Origin: Rhyzopertha dominica
Lineage: Eukaryota > Arthropoda > Insecta > Coleoptera > Bostrichidae
Length of the DNA: 64,000 nucleotides
Assembly: GCA_025024175.1 (NCBI GenBank)
Contig: QCXZ01000041.1
Location: 10,163,786-10,227,785 of the forward strand
Reading direction: 5' to 3'
Below are positions 1 to 11,742 of the stretch, piece by piece. Position 1 is the first letter of the stretch. The number at the start of each line of letters is the position of its first letter. The notes below the pieces were generated by a model that saw only the letters and a program-made list of their open reading frames with translations, did no database searches and was not told where the DNA came from. The translations under genes and the position numbers were made by a program.

Positions 1-639
1 TTTATTTGAACCTTACATTTCACTTTCAGTCACACAAAGAATGCTATTGATAAAATATTGCATGGCAATATGACCGACTAGGTCCCAAAATTTACTTTTC
101 GCAATGGCGCCAGTGTAATATCAACCTGTTATGTCTTTAATAAGCGGATAATGGCAGTAAAAACTTGACTTTTATTCGAGCGCAAGATGATGCCGGCAAA
201 CGGAAAGCGCTTAACAAAATAGGGCGTCCCCAGTCGACCTAATAGAAATGGAATCTTATACGGAGTCAATTTTGTGTAATGTAATTTTTATAGCACGCTT
301 CAGCTATAAATTTTATAGTAATCTACGCGAGGAAATTGGTGTTGTACGACAAGGATCTTATAAATATTGGACCGAATGGGCTTTTCTAATCATCTAGCCA
401 CCAAGCGAAGCGCCGAAAAGAGGTAGTTCTTCTGGTGATGAAAAATTTGGTGATGCGATTAAAAGTTTAGTTACATGAGCGCACTACTTTGTAATACCAG
501 CAGTGTCATTAAAGTAGTGGATCTGGTTTAACTACTGAGATGCTTTACTCACTTTCTTAAAAAAAAATTAGCGCACGGCCGCTAGTGTTAACGACATATA
601 TACAAATGTACTCTACAATTAATAACAATTTTAGGCAAT
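1..639. other. Intronic/intergenic sequence upstream of Beadex exons
   Basis: No open frame of useful length and no recognised domain is seen on either strand. The stretch should be part of the intron that precedes the LIM2 exon of the Beadex-like gene, since the LIM1 exon is absent from the window. AT-rich, unique-looking sequence. Confidence 0.4.
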
Positions 640-780
640 CCAGCAGTTTATATGGTAAACGGAAGTTGCCCAAGAACAGTTCCCTGTGGAACTCCAGAAG
701 AAATCTTACTACAAGTCGACCTAATTCTATCTAAAAAAACGCTGCATCCAGTAGACCTATACTGTCTTATTACTTAACCC
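640..780 (-). pseudogene. LINE reverse transcriptase relic
   Basis: Minus-strand translation near 660-720 gives SSGVPQGTVLGQLPFTI followed by a stop. This matches the conserved GVPQGT-LGPLLF block of non-LTR retrotransposon reverse transcriptases of the Jockey/CR1 type. Only this block is recognisable. Flanking frames are broken by stops, so this is a short decayed fragment. The exact clade cannot be told. Confidence 0.55.
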
Positions 781-2711
781 AATATGTTTCAAGATTGCTG
801 CTAACAAACCACGATTAAGGTATCAAATGCTTTAGCTTAGAGCACGGTAGTAGATAGAGAGGTATACGCACGACCGTATGGTAACTGTATGCAACTACGG
901 CCTAGATTCGTAGTCAGTGTGGAAGAGAGAGGTCTAGTAAGAGATGCAATATAGTAGTAAAAGCGCTCGCCAGTGGCATGTATAAAGTATAACCATACAT
1001 TCGGTGTGGTATTTGTGTGAAGTTTTTTGAAATAATAAAAATGTGAAAGTATTGTGGGGTGCCGAACTGTAACAGTGCTTCTTCCGATAGCGCTTTATAT
1101 GCAAAAAAATTAAATCGTCCAAATACTCCACATGTAAGGATCATCTTTATCGAACAAATGTTTCTGATACAGCTGGTCCTTCATCTAGACTTACTATTTT
1201 AAAATGCATCCAAATCAATTCATTTCACAGTTGAAAAAATATTTTAACCAAACATATTTACAGTGTTGTTTTTGACAATGTAGTGAATGAATTGTTTTCA
1301 AACACATATTCTATTTCGTTTCCTTGTAAAGAACACGAAGCAGAAATACTTTCAAAATTTTGTTTATTGTAATATTATAATATTAAATAGTACTGTAAGC
1401 ACAATGACAGAGATACTAATAAATCAAGTGCAAGAAAGAAGAAGGAATCTGCAGACTGCAGAAGCATCACTTTTTTTCCTCACACTCTTAGTTGATATAC
1501 TTCTGAAGTTTAGTGTGAAATAAGTATTATTATCCTCGTAATATAGGAAATATATAGAGTAGTCGTATTTCTGTACTTAAATTTACGTCCACATCCAACG
1601 GATGGGAAGTATTGCATCGCGACAGAAATTTTCAATTTTTTTTATTTGCACAATCGCATTAAAATGCTCGAAAACGTCCAAAAACAAAATTTGAGCAAAA
1701 ATTTCGTGTTTGTATGTCTGTCTGTGTGTGGACGCAATAACTTCCGAAAGACAACATATGAACTTGAAATTTGGCATACATATAAATCTCAACTACCCAA
1801 AGCAACATGTTGTTTTTGGGGTGGAATAGGGCCCCCTTCCCTAAAATTGTGGGGTAACTACTCTTTTTGCTAACATTTATTTTTTTGCCTTTTATTATGT
1901 GATTAGTAGTATAATTGTAGGTATTTATTAGTCCCTATAAATTTTCGGTGCAGCAAACTGCTTAGAAGAAAAAAAACGGTCATTTAAAAAAACCTGTTTT
2001 TCCCAAATATCTCAGAAAATACTTAATATATTCACATATGAAAATACCATCCGATAGGAAATTAAGTTTCTCACAAAAAGTGTTTAAAAATTGTTTCCAA
2101 AATTTTGACATTTTCGAAATAATTCCAAAAAAATAATTCTGGACCTTGTCTACACAATTTTTTTTTTAATTTTGCTATTATATAGAAAATTAAATTTCTG
2201 AGCGAAAAGTACTCTTGCAATTGTTTCGTTTAGTTAATAATTTTCGAGTTATTTAGAAAAAAACGATTTTACAAATTTATGGATTTTTGCTAATATCACG
2301 AGAACCGTTTGTCGTAGAAAAAAATGTCTAGAGATAAAAACCTCATTATTAATGGTATATCCATGGGAGCAATTCAGATAACAAGAGGCCCATAAAAGTG
2401 TCCTCATAAAACTGCAACTCTCATCTTAGTTTGCTCTATGTCCGCTAGTTAGTGAGATGCCTATATAGAACATAAAAAATTCACCTATATTTACATACAA
2501 CAAATTAATGACTGTAGGATGTTCGCGTAAAATACAGAATGACTGCATTGACAGCAGAAACAAATTTTTGGCAATTGCCACCTCATCATTTTCAGAACCT
2601 ATTCTCAAACTAAAATGTCAAGGAAAACTGGAAAACACCCACAAGCTTTATCTAATTTAAAATCTGAACTTTCTCTTCTACAAGCTAACATTTACGTTCC
2701 TTCATTTTCAG
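781..2711. other. Intronic repeat-rich DNA
   Basis: No exon is supported here. Around 1650-2300 the sequence is low-complexity, A/T-homopolymer rich and has the look of an old dispersed repeat, but I cannot assign a class. Short open frames on both strands lack any domain signature. This is the 3' part of the intron ending at the splice acceptor at 2711. Confidence 0.4.
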
Positions 2712-2837
2712 GTTATTCGGAACGACGGGCTACTGTGCAGCGTGCAACAAAGTAATCCCCGCTTTCGAAATGGTGATGAGGGCAAAGAGCAACGTATACC
2801 ACTTAGAGTGTTTCGCGTGCCAGCAATGTAACCACAG
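2712..2837 (+). CDS. Bx: Beadex/LMO LIM-only protein, exon with first half of LIM domain 2
   Basis: Beadex/dLMO is a nuclear LIM-only cofactor. In flies it binds the LIM-domain-binding protein Chip and so competes with LIM-homeodomain factors such as Apterous. The exon is flanked by an acceptor (CATTTTCAG, ending 2711) and a donor (GTAACG, from 2838). It starts on the last base of a codon and reads [11 protein letters not shown], then [20 protein letters not shown] and CQQCNH. These are the first zinc-binding knuckle of LIM2 (C-x2-C, H-x2-C) and the start of the second, very close to vertebrate LMO1/LMO3. It ends with the first two bases of an Arg codon, in phase with the exon at 4277. The LIM1 exon must lie 5' of the window. 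Confidence 0.9.
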
Positions 2838-4276
2838 GTAACGATGTATGCGCCTTTTAATTCCTGCGATGATAGCCGTAACACACCTTTGAAATGCAGC
2901 CAAGCAACGCGACTGCGAAACAGTTTTCACTTAGTGCCGGCTTCGAAATGCCACTGAATCCTGACATTCACGATTTCTTTCCAGGAATTACGTGATATAG
3001 TTTCGTTCATTTTTCGATGTGACCAGCTTCATGGCACCTGTATTTATAAAAATCCCAATGGTATTGTGTACAAATTTTGGCATTTTAAAGCGTCTTAAAT
3101 CCTCATCATCACGTTCCAGGCAAATATAGGTAAATAACTCCAAAATTCACCTACGAAATGAAGGTTAGAAAGGTTTTTAACACTTACAAGTTTTTACTAG
3201 CAAAATAGATGGCAATCCCATTTGTCAGCAATGAACTGACATAATCACACAGCCACCTACCTGCCTTAATGGTTACTACTTTCTAAAAGAAGTGATCGAT
3301 CCATACACTTAGCAAATAACCCTCTATATTTTACATTTTATGTGTGCAGAATTGTAAAACATGAAATAGATAATAAATAATAAATAATGAAATCGCAGTG
3401 GTACAAAACCATTTACCGAGTATAAAATATTATACATGCTTCAAATATTTTTCGCCAGCAAAGTCGGCATCTTCAGAAGTCTGAATAAGACTGCCCAAGA
3501 ATGTTAAGGAATCTAAGGCAATTTCAGTAATGCATGTGCTAGTTTATCAATATTATAATAGTTTCATTAAGCTGCCAGGGTTAAGGAAGGTTCTCTCTTT
3601 TTTAATAACTCGATAAGGTTCTCTCGTTTACCGAGTCCATTCTTGGAATATCTTGTTCTAGTTATTATACTCTTGTTCAACAGCTTTTATATGGCAGAAG
3701 CTATAGACTATGGAGTATGATATGATGCGCAAGTGTTTCCGTTAATTGCAACATAAGGTTTCTCAAGATGGCATTTCAAACGTTGTTTCTGCAAAACTTA
3801 TGAAATTTTATAAAGAAATCAATACAATTTACACTTTGCTAATGAGAATTTAAAATTAATTTTCCAAGGTTAACGATGGTAGAAAGTATTAAGAAAAGAA
3901 AATAACCATCCGTTATTAAGTAAACGGGTTCAATTTTAAAGTTAAAGGAAAAATAATTCCTGTAAAATCAATACAGACTTTACCTAAAAAGCGATTTCTG
4001 GATATTTATGTATCTAATACCTACGTCTTTATTAATTTCCAACATTTCTTAAAGAGACTGGGTACATGTGTGTAACACGTAACTGAGTGAGATGAGATTT
4101 CAGCTTAAAAATAGTTCGTTCAAATTGCTCGTTATAGTCATTATCATCGTCAAGTACTAGAACAAAGCGTGGATAATACCTCTTTAAACTATCATAACGT
4201 CCTAGTCGGCTTCCTTTACATATATTCTTAAATTTCATGCTAATTGCACCAGTTGAAACTAAAAACTTTCCAACAG
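2838..4276 (+). other. Beadex intron
   Basis: Intron of about 1.4 kb between the two halves of LIM domain 2, with a GTAACG donor and a TTTCCAACAG acceptor. The content is AT-rich with no recognised element. Repeats of the type AATAAATAATAAA occur near 3370. Nothing else is seen. Confidence 0.8.
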
Positions 4277-4418
4277 GTTCTGTGTCGGCGACAGATTCTA
4301 CTTGTGCGACAATAAGATACTCTGTGAATACGACTACGAGGAAAGGCTGGTTTTTGCTAACATGGCGTACAATCCGAGCAGCCTGGCACACATAAGAAGG
4401 CAAGTCAGTAACTTACAG
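4277..4418 (+). CDS. Bx: Beadex/LMO, exon with second half of LIM domain 2
   Basis: The first G completes the Arg codon of the previous exon. The reading then gives FCVGDRFYLCDNKILCEYDY and continues EERLVFANMAYNPSS, ending NLQ exactly at a GTATGC donor, in phase 0. The FCVGD, ILCEYDY and EERLVFA blocks are hallmarks of insect Beadex: the second zinc module of LIM2 and the start of the C-terminal tail. The exon has 47 codons, no stops, and splice sites that agree in phase with both neighbours. Conservation is strong and I see no damage. The identification rests on recalled family sequence, not a search. Confidence 0.93.
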
Positions 4419-5001
4419 GTATGCATCGTTTAGATTAGCGATTTTAGAGTAGAATCTGTGTTTGCTTAGAAAAAAGGTAATGTAATTTGGTTGACTACTC
4501 GTCGATGTATTACGATAATCATTTAAATTAAGCCTGTGTGAGGCTTAATTTAATGTGTAAATAATTAGTGCATTACCTTTTTAAAAAGTGTAAATTTTGA
4601 GCAACCGCTAGTGTAAGGTAATTCTAACGTAGAATTCTGGTACGTGTCACGATATCCGAGAAAATCTCCCGTTCCATCATATTGGGTTTGTTCTTTACCA
4701 CTGTATAACATTACATAACGCAAAGTAATAATTTGGTAAAGCAAATTGTATCGTAAACATGGGAGTAATTTCACCTATCTTTATATTAGCTTTTAACTTA
4801 TTAAAACCAAGCAATTTAAAATAGTATTAAAATTATGCAATTATATGCTCTTAAAGGGGAACGTGAAGTATGCAATGTGCTGATATGTTCTAAAACGTTT
4901 ATTATTCAGAAATAATGTCGAATTCAAATCAAATTTGGCACATAAATTAACAATCGTTGCTGCTGTTGATTGTTACATGTTTCATGTACAATGTCCTGTA
5001 C

Positions 5002-6033
5002 CAGTGGTTCCCAAAGTGTAAGCCGCAGCTCCCTGGGCAGCCGTGTTGCAAAAATTCCTAATGTTACTCCTATTTTCAATTCAACTAAGACAGGTCTCGA
5101 GGGAGTTGAGATTATATTACTCCAGAACTAAAATAAATAAGCCTCTTTAGTCATTTACCAGCCTTCCAGTCTAAACTAGATGGCTTTCTACAAAAGTTTT
5201 AGAATATAGTCTAGTTTTAGTTGGTTGTTTTGTAGTTTTAAAAACAGAGTTGTACGATTCGGCTATCTTTTAAACTTATTGGCAATATGTAAATTAACCT
5301 AAGTTCTAAAACATGAAAGTCCTCGTAAGCAACATTGGACAAAATACAGACGATTAGAACAGGTTAACATGCTGGACCTGACGATTTTCTTGGAGTGTTC
5401 TAGAACTGGAGCTTCTGAGTAGAGTGACTCAGGCTACCAACTAATCCACAACCTTTTAACTTCAAACTCAGATATGACTTGGCGCTTTTGTTTTTCAACA
5501 TAAATCTTCCTTAGCAGAAAAATATTTTCAGTTATCATTAGCTATTAGCTTTCTGGTGTTTTTAATAAAAATATTTTATTCCTTTGGCATTGTTTATTTT
5601 CACCGCCTATTACATGTTTGGTACATCTTAGCAACTAGTTTGAGAAATACTCTAAAAATGAGAATATCGACAAGCTTACATGGATTGAAAATCCTTTCAA
5701 TACTGGTGCTTTCACTCGATTTTGAGTTGAGTTATCTTGTGATAACTTTCAAAACGAAATGACCGAATTTTGGATTTCGGCAAAAGATGAATGTGCTCTT
5801 TTAAGCGAAGATGGATTTTCGACGGTTGTGTTTATAAAGAATCGAAAATAAATGTTGTAATAATGCAGCTTTCTTATGTCTGTAATATCTTTTGTCGTGT
5901 ATTTTTTTGTGTGTTTTATTTAGTTAATGCTAATGACTAGGTCTGTTGGTATTTTAAACTTAGGTTAGCGAGCCGTAGAAAACCCTTAAATTATTCAAAG
6001 GCGCCGCGATTCAAAAAAGATTGGGAATCTCTG
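5002..6033. mobile_element. Non-autonomous hAT-like element
   Basis: The left end reads CAGTGGTTCCCAAA and the right end ATTGGGAATCTCTG, an imperfect terminal inverted repeat of the CAGNGGTTCCCAAA type seen in hAT elements. It is flanked by 8-bp direct repeats, TCCTGTAC (4994-5001) and TCCTATAC (6034-6041), with one mismatch. Eight-base duplications are diagnostic of hAT transposition. The 1.03-kb interior has only short frames and no transposase signature, so it is a deletion derivative or MITE. Confidence 0.75.
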
Positions 6034-8199
6034 TCCTATACCTATCTTTAACTGTTTCGGAAAGATTAAGTGTTTTCAGATAGGTATACTGCAAATAATA
6101 ATACAGCGTGTATTAAATGATTGTTTTCGCTCCGAATAGCATAAAATACTATATCTTCTAATTTCAAAAGCAAGTAAGTAAAAATCACTTCCGGGTTTCT
6201 TTTTTACCGAGATGAAATAACAACAAAGCTATGAAACAGTTTTATTTACTTTTGTTCACAACGCCTGGCCCTAGCTAATAGTTGTCTGGCTAGTTTAATG
6301 TTTGGACATGAATTTTTGGAGATCATATAATAGGTCCCTATGTAATTGATGGCAATTTAAATGGTAATATTTATTTAGCACTGCTTCAAAATAATTCCTG
6401 CCAACTTTGACCATTTCTTTAACAAAATAATTTCTTACTTAATATTTCCAAAACTGTTGAAGATAAGTAAAGGACATACTACATGAAATGTTTCTACAGT
6501 TTTCTAAAGAATCCAAAATTTAAATAATATACGCGATGATGCATTTATTCTAAGGAAGTTTGTATTGGTCGCTGTTACATAACACACCCTGTATAAAAAG
6601 TTTTTGTTGAAAAAATATGCAGCTAAAAATACCGACACGGCCTCACTTATTTATTATAGAATTTATTCCATTTGCGATTAATACACACTGTATACAAGCC
6701 TGGACAATTTAATCTTATGTATAGCTTGATTACCATAAAAAATTTAATAGTAGTGGCTTAATTAATCAATGGTTGACTCAAAACGACCTTGCCCTCCGCG
6801 ATAAAAATAGTAACATTCCATTCAAGGTTACGAGAAGTAGTAAAATGTAAATGGCTGACGCTTCTGATGTGAAAGGAAAGTAACAAAGTAGGAATAAGTT
6901 TGGCTATACAAAGAAAGTGAACATGATGTACCCGGAATTCTATATTTGGCAAATAAAATACATGTGGGACATTTTGGTAAAGCTTGTAGAGTTTGAACAC
7001 TTAAATATAAAGTAATTGAGTAAGTCAAAAAATGAAGACAAGTAAATACGGAAATTCGACAGATGTTAAAAGTTGAGCAAATAATTAAATGCTAGACATC
7101 GAAACAAGATCCTACATACTTGTTATTAGTCGCTAAACTGCATCCTTTCCTAACTAAACTCCTAAGGCGATTTCAAAAAATCAAAAGATATAATGTAAGT
7201 TGTCTTTAAATGCGTCTCCTTAACAAAGAGTTTTTTCTACAAGAGCATGATTTAAATATCCAGCAGAGCTCCGAGACTAAAATTGCAGATGTATTCAGAT
7301 ACGTACAACGGCGGCTCACAATAAAATAATATTTGCCGCGCTCTCGCCAGCAATGGCCATCAGTGTAAGAGGTTCATTCAGTGGCTTTTAGCTTTCAGAC
7401 AAACCACTTTGCTGAAAACTCCGCTCGAGTCCATTTGGTAGAAGCATTTAATGATCCACATTTATCGTTTGTGGTGCGTTATTTTTAACGTTTTATTACT
7501 CCATCTTGAGGCCTAATGAAAAATAATGAAGTGTTTTTATCATTATTTACGAGGAGCGCGAACTGGATGGCAGGGTTTTATTCCAAACAGCTCCGGAATT
7601 ATTACATTAGCAGTCGTCTAACAAATTAATCGGGTTAGCGGGCTGAAATAATTATAAACCATTTATATCCTTGATGATCATAATGACACGAAACAGTGCT
7701 TCATACAGGGAAACCTTTTAACGTCATAGCTGCAAGGAATAAGAAAACATTCCATAATTTAGACAAAATACGCAAAGATGGTTGTTCGCATGTTACGAAT
7801 TGGCAAAATGGTTACATTTTATTCTCCGTGAAATACTGGATTTGACCAAAACTTAAAAATTTCTAAATTCCAAAAGATTGCTTCATGTTTCTTTTAATGC
7901 AAACACTTTATTTCCTTCCATTCCTCCAACAGGTTTTTAATAAATTATAGTTTATCTTTATTACATAAAAATATTTTGGTTTCGTTAACGGAGTTTGTGT
8001 TAAGTAAATCAATTGTTTTCATATTATCTAAATAATTTTCTTACTTTTATGTATTCCTTACATGCTTCTATAAATTTCATTTATAAAATAGAAAGTAATA
8101 ATAAACAGATTTCTTTTTTAGATTTGTTAATTTTATGTAACCAATTTTCTATTTCAAGGATGGGTTAAAAGTATCTGGAATTCTTTTATAGCATTTACA

Positions 8200-9185
8200 A
8201 AATAAAAGAAAGGTATGTTGTATAAAATCTTTAATGAAGCAAATACTTTGATATCTTAATAATAAGGCACAAAAATCACAAAATTGATAACGGACCATTT
8301 TTTCGATTTTTCGCAGCTTACTTCTATCTTTACCCATCATATTCTGGACAACTGACAAGTCAAGTTTTTAAGTTTTTTTTTTCTAATTCTTATTTGCAAT
8401 TGTTTTTTCTGATTTTGCTTCCCAGCGATCATCATAAACGAGATTAGACAAAATACCCCAAAAATCTTCAATTTTCTTGCGTATTTTTGGCGTAATGGGA
8501 ACTCGCTAGATCAAGCCCGAAAACGTAGTTACTCTCGGATGAAAACTTATTAATATTTTTTTACAATCGTCAAGCATTCGCGTTGTTAAACTTGAGCGTT
8601 GATTGCAGGCCCAGCACAGTTCGTTGCTACAGTATCCGAAATTCCTTTGCTGGAACCCACCAAAATTTCTTTTCAAATTTTGCTATGCTTTTAAATTTTA
8701 CATTGTCTGATACGTTTCCCTTATTAGATGTATAATATAGCCCTCGTTTCCTGGCATACCGTCATGTGTAAAAGTAAAATACTTCTCGTCGACCATAACA
8801 ATAAACTTTCCACCTTTCATAATTTACAACATTTTTAGGTAGTTCTTCTAATTGTTTGGCGGATATCTTGGAGCTTTTTTCTTTTATTAAATGCAAGGTT
8901 GTTTTTCTCTTTTATATATCTAATGCAGCCACGCGAAACCCCATATTATCTTGCCAATTTCCTCTGAGACGAGCCGACTCTGCTTTCCATGTTTTTACCG
9001 TTTTTGTCTTCGTTGCCTCATTGAAACGAGAAGGTCTGTTCGTCTTGGGGTTTTCAAGAAAAGGGACTCCATTATTATAACGATTAACAGTGGTATAAAT
9101 CGTGGATGTCGGTACACTTTCACTTTTAAATTGTTTAATCACTTACACCCGTTTTCGGAAATCATATGGCTTTTACCCATTTTGA
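8200..9185 (-). pseudogene. Tc1/mariner-superfamily transposase relic
   Basis: Read on the minus strand, fragments of one transposase appear in order. Near 8912-9142 is a helix-turn-helix region (STIYTTVNRYNNG, then a NRPSRFNEAT linker). Near 8735-8825 is the first catalytic Asp region (MVDEKYFTFTHDGMPGNEG). Near 8490-8530 is the second-Asp region in degraded form (DLASSHYA; the usual WPD is damaged). Near 8415-8470 is IEDFWGILSNLVYDDRWEA, which holds the third acidic residue region, and near 8290-8350 the C-terminal block MMGKDRSKLRKIEK. The frame changes and stops several times, so it is dead. The motif order and wording fit a Tc1/mariner clade common in insects. Terminal repeats were not located. 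Confidence 0.75.
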
Positions 9186-9429
9186 ATAATATTAATTTAC
9201 TAAACTACACAATATTACAAAGAAAACCACAAATAATTGTTATAAAAAGGCAAAATGTCAATTTTTCCAGATTCTTTTAGCCCACCTTTACCTTTCTCTA
9301 AAAATTTTTTTGAAAATCCGCTTGTAGACACAAACTTATTTCTTATTTTTCTTTACCCCCTTATTCGCATAAAATAGCTGTTTTTCATTCACTTTTTAAC
9401 TAACATTGTGAAACACCCTGCCATTAATG

Positions 9430-9799
9430 CTATGGAAAAAGAACGAATAATTTTCCAAATTATTTATTAGAAAAACTACTTTAAATATTTGACCAAATTT
9501 AAATTTTCAGTACCACTTATTTTGATGAAAAAGTTAAGGTTTGGTTTCCTCTTACATTTGCTGATCAAATCTCTGTTAGTCTATCTAAATTATTTTCTTC
9601 TCATGGATTAAATATTGTTTCTTCTACCGTAGATGGTGTGTTTTCCTGCTTTGTCCGTAATAAAAACCAATTTTCAGTTTTAAATCATTCAGGTTTACAG
9701 TTTTTATGCAATGACTGCAATTCAGTTTATGATGGACAAATGGATAGATCTTTTTTAATTAGGGGTAACGAGTATTTAAAACAATTTGAAAAGTTCTCA
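9430..9799 (+). pseudogene. Penelope-like element, GIY-YIG endonuclease part (5' segment)
   Basis: An almost open reading from about 9500 includes ADQISVSLSKLFSSHGLNIV, then FSVLNHSGLQFLCNDCNSVY, then DGQMDRSFLIRGNEYLKQF. This matches the C-terminal GIY-YIG-type endonuclease of Penelope-like elements, whose canonical form is SGIYKI-C--CN-VYIGQT-RSF--R--EH. Key positions are altered here: the GIY tyrosine is replaced (SGLQFL) and YIG reads YDG. The fragment stops at 9801, where a Tc1 fold-back element was inserted, and continues at 11250. Confidence 0.72.
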
Positions 9800-9801
9800 T
9801 A

Positions 9802-11247
9802 CAGTAGCGTGCAAAAAAATCGGACACTGAGTGAAATTTTTTTGAACGTCGGATAACTCGTGAATGAAGTTACCAATTGACACGGGGTTTTTTGCCGTTT
9901 GATTCTCATTTTCTTGTTAACATTTCCAATAAATATCGTTGAGATTGTTTTACTGTATGAAAAGCTATGGTGTCACGTTTCAATGCATATCCAAATCTAA
10001 CCGTGCAAAAAAAACCGGACACTTCCACAAATTTAGTAAAACACAAAATTTATTTAAAGAACCACAAAATTAACATTTTTTTCTGGCACAACTATGGATT
10101 AATATTTAGTCGCATAACCCTTTACAGCAATCACAGCAGCACAGCGGAGTCGACCAAACTGATAATTTTCTTGAGAGGAATTTTCTTCTATTCCGCCTCC
10201 AGCGCGCTGCCATCAAGTCGTCTGCTTTCTTAAATTTTCGGACGCGGACACGCCTTCCTAGCTCTTCCCACAAATGCTCGATCGGATTGAGATCCGGCGA
10301 CTGTGCTGGGCACACACCCTTGATAAGGGTGGTCGAAGCATTTTCCGTCCGGCCGTCGCACGAACCGAATGCCGCCCGAAGATACCAAATTAAATTTACT
10401 CTCATGCGACCACAAGAATTCGACCATCCGAACCGGTTCGAAAATCTTGTGGTCGGATGTGAGTAAATTTAATTTGGTGTCTTCGGACGGCATTCGGTAC
10501 GTGCGCCGGCAGTCGGAAAACGCTTCGAACACCGTTATATAAAGTCTCCACTATCAAGCACGGTGATGGAAACGCAATGATTCGATGGTAATCTTTCCTA
10601 AAAATTTCTGAGAGTGTGAACTATGCTATAGTGTATCTTCCAGGCTGCTTCAGCCTTGGTCTGTCCGCTGTGACGTGTTGACGGCAAGATCAACGCCAAC
10701 CAATTTCGGAAGATATTGGAAGAGAGTATGCTTCCGCACGCCACCAAAAAAATGTGCAGTCCCCAGCACAGTCGCCGGACCTCAATTCGATCGAGCACTT
10801 GTGGCAAGAACTTGAAAAGCGCGTCCGCGTCTGAAAATTTAAGAAAGCGGACGACTTGATGGCAGCGCTGGAGGCGGAATAGAGGAAAATTCTCCTCAAG
10901 AAAATCATCAGTATGGTCGACTCCGTGCCGTCCCGTTGTGGTGCTGTGATTGCCGTAAATAGTTTTGCGACTAAATATTAATCCATAGTTGTGTCAGATA
11001 AATGTTAATTTTGAGGTTCTTTAAATAAATTTTATGTTTTACTATAAATTTGTGAAAGTGTCCGGTTTTTATTTGCACGGATAGATTTTGATATGCATTA
11101 AAACGTAATACCGTAACTTTTCATATACTGAAACAATCTCAACGATCAAACAGTAAAAAAACCCCGTGTAAATTGGTAACTTCATTCACGAGTTATCGAC
11201 GTTAAAAAAAAATTTCACTCGGTGTCAGGTTTTTTTGCACGCTACTG
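9802..11247. mobile_element. Fold-back (palindromic) Tc1-like element
   Basis: The ends read CAGTAGCGTGCAAAAAA and its complement, flanked by TA on each side (9800-9801, 11248-11249), the Tc1/mariner target duplication. The arms are inverted copies of each other over several hundred bases, meeting near 10405-10460. Each arm carries the C-terminal part of the same transposase: SPDLNPIEHLWEELGRR on the minus strand near 10260-10310, and SPDLNSIEHLWQELEKR on the plus strand near 10770-10830. Each end has a second internal copy of the terminal motif (GTGCAAAAAAAACCGGACAC at 10003-10022 and its counterpart near 11060-11080), so termini are of the IR/DR type. No intact transposase remains: the N-terminal DNA-binding half is absent and both arms have stops. 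Confidence 0.85.
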
Positions 11248-11249
11248 TA

Positions 11250-11700
11250 TATACAGATATTGTAATAACAAATTCTTTGTTATCTAACCATTTATTATTA
11301 AATAAACACGCTGCCACGCTAACAGTTTAAAATTGTATTTGTATAATAAGTCATCAAAATTAAATTACATCGAAATTTCAGAACTTTACAAAATCATTAG
11401 TGAACAAAATTTTACTCTTCTAGATGATTTTTGTAATTTCAGTTATCTAGTTCAAAATTATTTATTTGATCTAAATTAATATTACGTTTGTGTTGCTGGC
11501 ATGTTTTTTAAGTAAGTTTACTTGTTTCTGTGTTTTTGACAAAGTCAAAATAATTGTATTTTATTTTTATTGTTGTATTTATTGTTTTAATACTGACGAT
11601 GGCTATTTGCAAACTGAAAGCGCTTAACCATTTCATTAATAAATTGGATTTAACTTTGAGTACGATTTTTGAAGACTTAATTAAAACTTGCCAGCCAGTG
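11250..11700 (+). pseudogene. Penelope-like element, C-terminus and 3' end
   Basis: This resumes the Penelope-like reading broken at 9801: SNHLLLNKHAATLT, then SSKLNYIEISELYKI and LLDDFCNFSYLVQNY ending in a stop near 11475. These fit the conserved post-GIY-YIG tail (SNHLL--GH, then a LE--EI-like helix). Downstream, 11593-11619 holds a hammerhead-ribozyme-like core (CTGACGA ... GAAA), as expected at the ends of Penelope-like elements. Frameshifts are present. Orientation is the same as Beadex. Confidence 0.65.
11593..11625 (+). ncRNA. Hammerhead-ribozyme-like core of a Penelope-like element
   Basis: The core reads CTGACGA at 11593-11599 and GAAA at 11616-11619, followed by GCGCTT. This is the CUGANGA / GAAA pair of a hammerhead core. 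Helix II between the boxes is only weakly paired in this copy, so it is probably inactive. Penelope-like elements are known to carry such motifs. A second copy with better helix II pairing lies at 28981-29006 on the minus strand. Confidence 0.4.
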
Positions 11701-11742
11701 TGGAACAAAGCCTCCGAAGTACAAGATGGTTGATTTTTTCAG

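Larger units (their letters stand above)
4419..11742 (+). other. Last Beadex intron, loaded with transposons
   Basis: A 7.3-kb phase-0 intron with a GTATGC donor and an acceptor at 11741-11742 after a T-rich tract. It contains a hAT-like non-autonomous element (5002-6033), a Tc1/mariner transposase relic (about 8200-9185) and a Penelope-like relic (9430-11700) split by a fold-back Tc1 element (9802-11247). Segment 6042-8200 has no recognised element. Its part at about 7290-7680 is less AT-biased and richer in TAAT motifs (see findings). Confidence 0.8.

Noticed and set aside
1646..1873. 75-codon plus frame (including NFVFVCLSVCGRNNFRKT)
   Set aside because: It lies in low-complexity dispersed-repeat-like sequence with runs of A/T; no domain and no promoter.
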